Shown here: piece after piece, positions 57,741-64,000 of the stretch | Layout: the number at the start of each line of letters is the position of its first letter | Numbering within the stretch: the first letter of the stretch is position 1 | Assembly (NCBI RefSeq): GCF_029407905.1 | Contig: NC_073624.1 | Coordinates: forward strand, 111,600,001-111,664,000 | Source: Bubalus kerabau | Lineage: Eukaryota > Chordata > Mammalia > Artiodactyla > Bovidae | DNA: 64,000 bases | Reading direction: 5' to 3' | Program-made: the position numbers and the translations under genes | Notes under the pieces: model-generated | What the model was told of the DNA's origin: nothing | Seen by the model: only the letters and a program-made list of their open reading frames with translations | Database searches by the model: none

Positions 57741-58415
57741 GCCTGAGCTTCATTAGGTCCTGAGGCCAGGCACTGTGGGTTTTGGTTGGGCTCAAGTCCC
57801 AGGAGAGAGGAGCTGAAGGATGGGAGGAAAAACACAGTGGAAAAATGTGCCGAGGAATCCCTTTCATAACTTGTCAGAAAATCTGCTATATACCTGACCT
57901 GTGCTCACAGTTTTCATTGGCTTGATCCTTGGCATAAAGAAAAGTAAGGACAGAAGGGCCCCTACCCTCTTGGGCAATAGCTACTGGGGCCCAGGAGATA
58001 GTGGAGCCTTTGGGACACACTGAGGAGTAGCCCCTGCCAGAGTCCCTCAGTTGCACCCATTGTTGCTCATCTGTTCATGGGGGGGGTGGGGGGGGCGGGT
58101 TCTGTGAGGAAACAAGAGACTCAAGGTTGTAAAGGAATTAAGATTTTGTTAGCCATATGTCCTTCCAGCCATCAGAGCAAGGACCTCCTACCTTAACCAG
58201 AGGTCTTCTGGAATCTGAGACTGAGCCATGTGAGCTTTCTGCCAAGTTTGTTTTTGCTGTTCGGTTTCCAGCACGCTGGGCTTCTTGACACTTTCCCAGT
58301 GCTGGGTTTTCTTTGCATTCTGCTTTTACCGCGGGAGCTTTCACTGTGTTGGGCTTACGCTGTGCTTGGCCTCTGCCCCGTGGGGGCCAAGCTGAGGTCG
58401 TTTCAGCCAGGTTAA
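57741..58415. other. ERV leader, GC-rich part
   Basis: Untranslated-looking sequence adjoining the primer-binding site. It contains the G-rich run at 58079-58099. Confidence 0.45.
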
Positions 58416-58433
58416 ATCCGAGTCATGGCACCA
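58416..58433 (-). promoter_or_regulatory. Retroviral primer-binding site, tRNA-His type
   Basis: The minus strand reads TGGTGCCATGACTCGGAT, matching the 3' end complement of tRNA-His at 17 of 18 positions. Its place four bases from the LTR end fixes the ERV orientation. Confidence 0.75.
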
Positions 58434-58437
58434 TAGA

Positions 58438-58921
58438 TGTCAGGGGAGTTTGTAATTTCCTCGGTTCTGTCTCGTCACAGCAAAAATTTGAAGCGACGGA
58501 CGGACAAGTGTTACAGCCCCATATTACAGCTCAGTTTTATTTAGAAAGTAAAGGAAAATACATCCTAGAGGCGTGATGGCAGGTAGATCCAAAAGACACG
58601 AACAGAAGCGAATCCCCCAATCCTTCTAGGCTTCCTCCTTTTATACATTTGTCTCCTCTCCTCTGGGCTTGCCCTATGTAAATTGGGCTAGCCAGAAGGG
58701 CTGTTTATTTTACCTGAGGTCCTCACTCTGGTCCTCGGACCTTCCTTTGTTCTATTTTTTTGTGGGCTTTTCCCTTCTTTGTCTTTTAGCCAGAACCATT
58801 TTGGACTCCTTTTTACTACTCTAACTATCTAACTCATTTATTCAGGTAGTCTTGAGAGGGTAACAGACAGGAAGGCCAGGGGTCTCCAAAAGGAGGAAAT
58901 AGGCTGCAAGTGTCAGACATT
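58438..58921 (-). repeat. 5' LTR of the minus-strand ERV
   Basis: The reverse complement shows TATAAAA (58645-58639), a polyadenylation signal AATAAA (58541-58536) about 100 bp downstream, and an end ...CCCCTGACA at 58438, four bases before the primer-binding site. The U3 start (TGTCTGACAC near 58921) is a guess from the TG...CA rule. Confidence 0.6.
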
Positions 58922-59018
58922 TTTTATCTCTCTCTCAAGTGGCAGGAGGAAACAAACAAGTGTTAGATTTTTCCCCTTCTCCATAAGAATTTAAAAAGAG
59001 GTTTTGGTTAAAATTCTG

Positions 59019-59645
59019 TGTTGCCAGGATGACACCTGACTCCACCTGAACTTAACTTTTCTCACACCTTGAGCTAACCAATGTGTTTTTCTTATGGAAA
59101 TGTTTTTCTTAAGCCATGTTAATGAACTTTGTATTTACCCTAGACTCTGTCTTTCTTCAGGTTGTTTCCACTGAAGACTCAGAACTGATAAGGGCTCAAC
59201 AAACCAGTATGTTTTACTCATACATTGTTCTCCTAATCTATGTTAATGAAACTATATATTTACTTGGAAACCTGCCTCGCTTCAAGATTCATGCCAATTG
59301 TTTTATTGCCCGGAATGACTCACCTGGTGCCAATGTTATCTCAAAATGCTTGTTGTGGGTGAGGGGCCTGGTGCCACTCTGAGTTTTGAGACATCTCCTT
59401 TCCATAATTAACAGCTTGCTAGTAGCTCTATAACATCCAGCTAAAGACTAGTGGGAGGCGGGCACTCTTTCTGTCCCCTTCTGATGTCTATGTCAGACGC
59501 TTTCTCTATCTCTTTTATACTTTAATAAAACTCTATGACACAAAAGCTCTGAGCGATCAAGCCTCATCACTGGCACTGGATTGAATTCTTCTCCTCCACA
59601 GGCAAAGAATCCCAGGGTCTTTCATGATTCAGCAATAACCTTTCA
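59019..59645 (+). mobile_element. Second ERV LTR, opposite orientation
   Basis: From TGTTGCCAGGATGACACC to ...GCAATAACCTTTCA. It has TTTTATACTTTAATAAAACTC (TATA-like and AATAAA at 59524-59529), then an R/U5 block ('gctctgagcgatcaagcctc', 'ggattgaattcttctcctcc') familiar from bovine LTRs. No primer site or gag follows, so it is a solo LTR. The start is approximate. Confidence 0.65.
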
Positions 59646-59836
59646 GTCCTTTTAGCAGAGAGCTATTGAATATCAATTTATGTCAGGAGTATATGGAAAA
59701 CAGACACTTTTTGTTAGATCTCATAGTGTTTACATTCTAGTGATCAGATATAGAAAATAATAACCTAGCATATACTATAACACAATACATAAATATTATT
59801 TGAGATAAAGATGTGGGCTGTGATTTTTAAAAATCT

Positions 59837-60975
59837 GCTGGATCATCGAAAAAGCAAGAGTTCCAGAAAAACATCTATTTCTTCTTTATTGACTATGCCA
59901 AAGCCTTTGACTGTGTGGATCACAATAAACTGTGGAAAATTCTTCAAGAGATGGGAGTACCAGACCACCTGACCTGCATCTTGAGAAACCTATATGCAGG
60001 TCAGGAAGCAACAGTTAGTACTGGACATGGAACAACAGACTGGTTCCAAATAGGAAAAGGAGTACGTCAAGGCTGTATATTGTCACCCTGCTTATTTAAC
60101 TTATGCAGAGTACATTATGAGAAATGCTGGGCTGGAGGAAGCACAAGCTGGAATCAAGATTGCCGGGAGAAATATCAATAACCTCAGATATGCAGATGAC
60201 ACCACCCTTATGGCAGAAAGTGAAGAGGAACTAAAAAGCCTCTTGATGAAAGTGAAAGATCAGGAGAGTGAAAAAGTTGGCTTAAAGCTCAACGTTCAGA
60301 AAATGAAGATCATGGCATCTGGTCCCATCACTTCATGGGAAATAGATGGGAAAACAGTGGAAACAGTGGCAGACTTTAATTTTTTGGGCTCCAAAGTCAC
60401 TGCAGATGGTGATTGCAGCCATGAAATTAAAAGACGCTTACTCCTTGGAAGGAAAGTTATGACCAAAATAGATAGCATATTAAAAAGCAGAGACATTACT
60501 TTGTCAACTAAGGTCCATCTAGTCAAGGCTATGGTTTCTCCAGTGGTCATGTATGGATATGAGATTTGGACCATAAAGAAAGCTGAGTGCCGAAGAACTG
60601 ATGCTTTTGAACTGTGGTGTTGGAGAAGACTCTTGAGAGTCCCTTGCACTGCAAGCAGATCCAACCAGTCTATCCTAAAGGAGATCAGTTCTGGGTGTTC
60701 ATTGGAAGGACTGATGTTGAAGCTGAAATTCCAATACTTTGGCCACCTGATGCAAAGAGCTGACTCCTTTGAAAAGACCCTGATGCTGGGAAAGATTGAG
60801 GGCAAAGGAGAAGGGGACGATAGAGGATGAGATGGTTGGATGGCATCACTGACTCAATGGACATGAGTTTGGGTGAACTCCGGGAGTTGGTGATGGATAG
60901 GGAGGCCTGGCATGCTGCAATTCATGGGGTCTCAAAGAGTCAGACACGACTAAGTGACTGAACTGAACTGAAAAG
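59837..60975 (+). mobile_element. BovB LINE, 5'-truncated
   Basis: It starts in the RT domain before 'gactatgccaaagcctttgac' (motif A) and includes YADD (about 60189-60200). A frame of about 237 codons (60117-60830) continues from MRNAGLEEAQAGIK toward the C-terminus, and the 3' GAACT repeat ends near 60972. A shift separates motif A from the longer frame near 60110. It is inactive because it is truncated. Confidence 0.9.
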
Positions 60976-61337
60976 ACAAGTGAGTGAATTCTCTTAGAAG
61001 GTGATATTTAAATGAAGACCTGATCTATAGGGAGGAATTGCCAATATGAGTATCTGGGTGAAGATAGAAGAAAAGGAAGAACACCTGCAGGGTCTTCATG
61101 GATGGAACAAGCCTGAAGAATACGGGAGTTTGAAAGTTAACAGATGATGTTGGAGCATGTTAAAAGATGAAGAGATGCTGTTTAGAGACAGGAGGAGTTA
61201 GATCATAAAGGACCTTATAGAATACAGAAAGGAATTTAGATTTTTACTCTAAATGTGGTTGAGAGCTGCTGCATGGATTTTAAAAATAGAAGTGTGTCTG
61301 ATTTATGCGTATAAAATTTTGGGATTTGGAGCCTCCT
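60976..61337. other. Intergenic DNA without recognised features
   Basis: Nothing recognised. Confidence 0.5.
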
Positions 61338-61557
61338 ATTCTGGTCCTTGGGGCTTCCCAGGTGGCTCAGTGGTGAAGAATCCACTTGCCAATGCAGGAG
61401 ACATGGGTTCAATTCCTGGGTCATGAAGATCCTGGGAAGGCAACCACTCCAGTACTCTTGCCTGGAAAATCCCATGGACCGAGAAGCCTTTCAGGCTACA
61501 GTCCATGGGGTCATGGAGAGCTGGACACGACTGAGCACACACACACATTCTGGTCCT
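61338..61557 (+). mobile_element. Bov-tA SINE with target-site duplication
   Basis: A Bov-tA (61349-61546) with an (AC)n tail, flanked by ATTCTGGTCCT (61338-61348 and 61547-61557). Confidence 0.93.
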
Positions 61558-62166
61558 CACGTCTATGACAAAAGGCCTTCAAAGAGGTGGCTTGGGGTTT
61601 GCTAGTGGGACACTGTCTCCTTTTATCTATGATGTTTGTATTTCATAAAATTTTAATACTGAGTCCCACCCTGACTCAAGTTTAGGAAGCTCTTTCTCCT
61701 AGACTCTGTATTCCAGTTTTACCTGTTGTATAGACAGGCACTTAATTCTTCAATCATTCTCAGCCTTTGCTGATTCTCTTGTCTTGTCCATATTAGAGAG
61801 CTATAAAGAAATTTTATTCTCCTCACTTGCAAAAACAAATTTAAAAACCTAAACAAACAAACCCCCAAACCTTCAACATCTCAAACTCCATTCTAGACTT
61901 CCTGAGACTCAAGAAAAGTTGAGTGCATTAGCACTGCCCTCCCAAAGTATATAATATTAATGGTGTTAAATAACGCCAAATGCCCTCTACCCCTTATTCA
62001 TTCACTGTCATAACTGACAGTCATTTTCCAAAATGGAGTACACTTAATGGCTATTCTAGACCCAGGACATCTAGCCTGCTTAACAAAAGTCTTAGCCTAC
62101 TAACCTAGGCAAAAGATCAGTGATTTTAAAGATATTCCTCACCTCTTTCCTCAAAAACATTTTCCT
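61558..62166. other. Intergenic DNA without recognised features
   Basis: AT-rich; nothing supported. Confidence 0.5.
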
Positions 62167-62892
62167 CAACATTATCAGTTCAGTTCAGTTCAGTCACTCA
62201 GTTGTGTCTGACTCTTTGCAACCCCATGAATTGCAGCAGGCCTGGCCTCCCTATGCATCACCAACTTCCGGAGTCCACCCAAACCCATGTCGATTGAGTT
62301 GGTGATGCCATCCAACCATCTCATCCTCTGTCATCCCCTTCTCCTCCTGCCGTCAATCTTTCCCAGCATCAGGGTCTTCTCAAATGAGTCATCTCTTCAC
62401 ATCTGGTGGCCAAAGTATTGGAATTTAAGCTTTAGCATCAGTCCTTCCAAAGGACACTCAGGACTGATCTCTTTTAGAATAGACTGATTGGATCTCCTTG
62501 CAGTCCAAGGGACTCTCAAGAGTCTTCTCCAACACCACAGTTCAAAAGCATCAATTCTTCGGCGTTCAGCTTTCTTCACAGTCCAACTCTCACATCGATA
62601 CATGACCACTGGGAAAACCATAGCCTTGACTAGATGGACCTTTGTTGGCAAAGTAATGTCTCTGCTTTTGAATATGCTATCTAGGTTGGTCATAACTTTC
62701 CTTCCAAGGAGTAAGCGTCTTTTAATTTCATGGCTGCAATCACCATCTGTAGTGATTTTGGAGCCCAGAAAAATAAAGTCAGAAGAGATACCCCACATCC
62801 AAGGTAAGAGAAACCCAAGTAAGATGGTAGGCACTGAGAGAGGGCATCAGAGAGCAGACAGACTGAAACCATAATCACAGACAACATTATCA
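62167..62892 (-). mobile_element. BovB LINE with inverted 5' UTR piece
   Basis: The BovB 3' end in minus orientation (62178 to about 62778, C-terminal frame SDFIFLGSKITTDGDC onward) abuts a plus-strand piece of BovB 5' UTR (about 62780-62881, 'agataccccacatccaaggtaag' to 'ataatcacagaca'). A perfect 11-bp duplication CAACATTATCA (62167-62177 and 62882-62892) flanks the pair, so they entered as one insertion. Confidence 0.82.
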
Positions 62893-64000
62893 AGACCATG
62901 CTTTTTGCGTGTATGTTCTCTGTGATGAGAAAACACTGAAAACAAACAGGAGTCACTTTGTATAAGCAAGTACAGAAGAGGCAGAAACTCAGTTAAGTAG
63001 ATGCCTCCTTTGTAATTTATAATTTAAGAGATCACATGCACTAAGAACTGAACTAAACCTTTATTTTGTCTTTGAACAATACTGTTTTGAATGACACTTA
63101 GACCACAATCAATATTTGAATTAAAAGTTTAACTCAAAAAACACAGTTTTCTTAAACATACACATTTATTCTTTTCAGAATTAGGTAAGCAATAATAGAA
63201 AAGTGACTAATTTTGCTCTGTGTTGTTTGTTACTTACTTCATGGGCAGTGCCCATTGAGTCAAACAATGCTACGCGTAGTAGCACTCTATTAGACTCTAT
63301 AGAAGCAAAACAAATTTGAGCCTTCACACTGTAAGTGCATTTGTGGTAATTAGATAGACCAAACTATTATAATCAAGTTGTAATTAACATATGTAACAAA
63401 ATTCTTAAATTTCTATGAAAATCAAAATACCTATGTAGAGCAGAGTAAAGATAGTTACTGTAAAAACTAAATTAAATCTATCCTAGGGATTTTAGTTATG
63501 GTGTATATAACTGAATGGTAACCAAATATTTTCATGATTGTTATGATAACCCCAAAGTTGACTCGTTTCTCCACAAATATTATTAGAAAGCAACATTTAA
63601 GTGACTTATTGCAGTACACTTTTAAATCAATTTAAAATAAATAATCCTGTGAATATTTAACTGAACTTGCTGCAGTTTTACTTTTGGCAATTTGATCAGG
63701 ATTTGTGTGCCAGATCTAGATCTAAGAGATTTGGGATTTGCAGGCAATATTGCTCTGTTTCACAAAAATATGCTTAATCAGTTCCGGTTAGAAAGATAAC
63801 AATCAGAAAAGCTTGCCAAGGAAAGAACGCAACCCACTTCAGATTTCTCTTTGGAAATGGAACATAGATTAAAAAGCATTTAAAAATAATAATACCATTG
63901 ATATGCAGTCAAAACAGATTTATTAAGAGCAAAGGAGCATAACTCTTTTAACTCTAAACTTGGCTGTAACCTGTCCTCTTATTAAGAAAAAGAACCGAGA
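62893..64000. other. Intergenic DNA without recognised features
   Basis: AT-rich sequence with no gene or repeat I can name. Confidence 0.5.

Larger units (their letters stand above)
53033..58921 (-). mobile_element. Defective gammaretrovirus-like ERV (class I)
   Basis: In minus-strand order: LTR (about 58921-58438), a His-type primer-binding site (58433-58416), a long leader, gag, protease, then RNase H and integrase. Most of RT is missing between protease and RNase H, and the element ends inside integrase at about 53033; env and the 3' LTR are not seen. Two Bov-tA SINEs interrupt it. Gammaretroviral affinity rests on the His-type primer site, the matrix/capsid style, a DTGA protease motif and an HHCC integrase finger. 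It cannot encode working proteins. Confidence 0.8.

Noticed and set aside
60117..60830. 237-codon BovB frame as an intact reverse transcriptase gene
   Set aside because: It begins after RT motif A and lacks the endonuclease. It is a 5'-truncated LINE fragment.

Overview
This window is nuclear DNA from a pecoran ruminant, most likely cattle or a close bovid. It holds many BovB (RTE-clade) LINEs, tRNA-headed Bov-tA SINEs, Bov-A2 SINEs and ruminant-type L1s. Exons are separated by tens of kilobases of AT-rich intron, with a single CpG-rich promoter block. The species cannot be fixed from the sequence alone.

The only cellular protein-coding gene I can support is ACSS3 (mitochondrial short-chain acyl-CoA, mainly propionyl-CoA, synthetase) on the minus strand. 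Exon 1 (coding part 37376-37683) lies in a CpG island at about 37.38-38.20 kb. Exon 2 is at 2322-2466. The two join in frame through a split Trp codon and use canonical splice sites, giving the first 151 residues of the protein. Intron 1 is 34,909 bp, and 1-2321 is the start of intron 2. The remaining exons, with the catalytic core, lie beyond the left edge.

Layout: 0-2.3 kb is intron 2, with two L1 remnants that both carry a 5' inversion. 2.3-2.5 kb is exon 2. 2.5-37.4 kb is intron 1, with BovB fragments, many Bov-tA/Bov-A2 SINEs, MIR/L2/hAT fossils and a nearly complete L1 (24.5-29.95 kb) whose 5' half is inverted between identical 21-bp target-site duplications. 37.4-38.2 kb is the ACSS3 promoter island and exon 1. 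38.8-39.3 kb holds an LTR pointing away from the gene. 39.3-64 kb is upstream intergenic DNA dominated by retroelements.

The intergenic part contains the most unusual structure. An old minus-strand BovB (44.97-52.84 kb) is split by a younger plus-strand insertion, a Bov-tA fused to the 5' end of a BovB, and the whole unit is flanked by a 14-bp target-site duplication. Next to it is a defective gammaretrovirus-like ERV on the minus strand (about 53.03-58.92 kb). This has an LTR, a His-type primer-binding site and broken gag, protease, RNase H and integrase segments; most of RT, env and the 3' LTR are missing. A second LTR lies head-to-head with it at about 59.02-59.65 kb. A BovB with an inverted 5' end is at 62.17-62.89 kb.

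Nothing here looks like a new enzymatic or defence system. The notable signals are structural: chimeric and inverted retrotransposon insertions, exchange of BovB 5' ends, large inverted BovB repeats, and LTR and G-quadruplex-type sequence near or within ACSS3. All retroelement reading frames seen are broken. Family calls are from recognition of motifs, without database searches.
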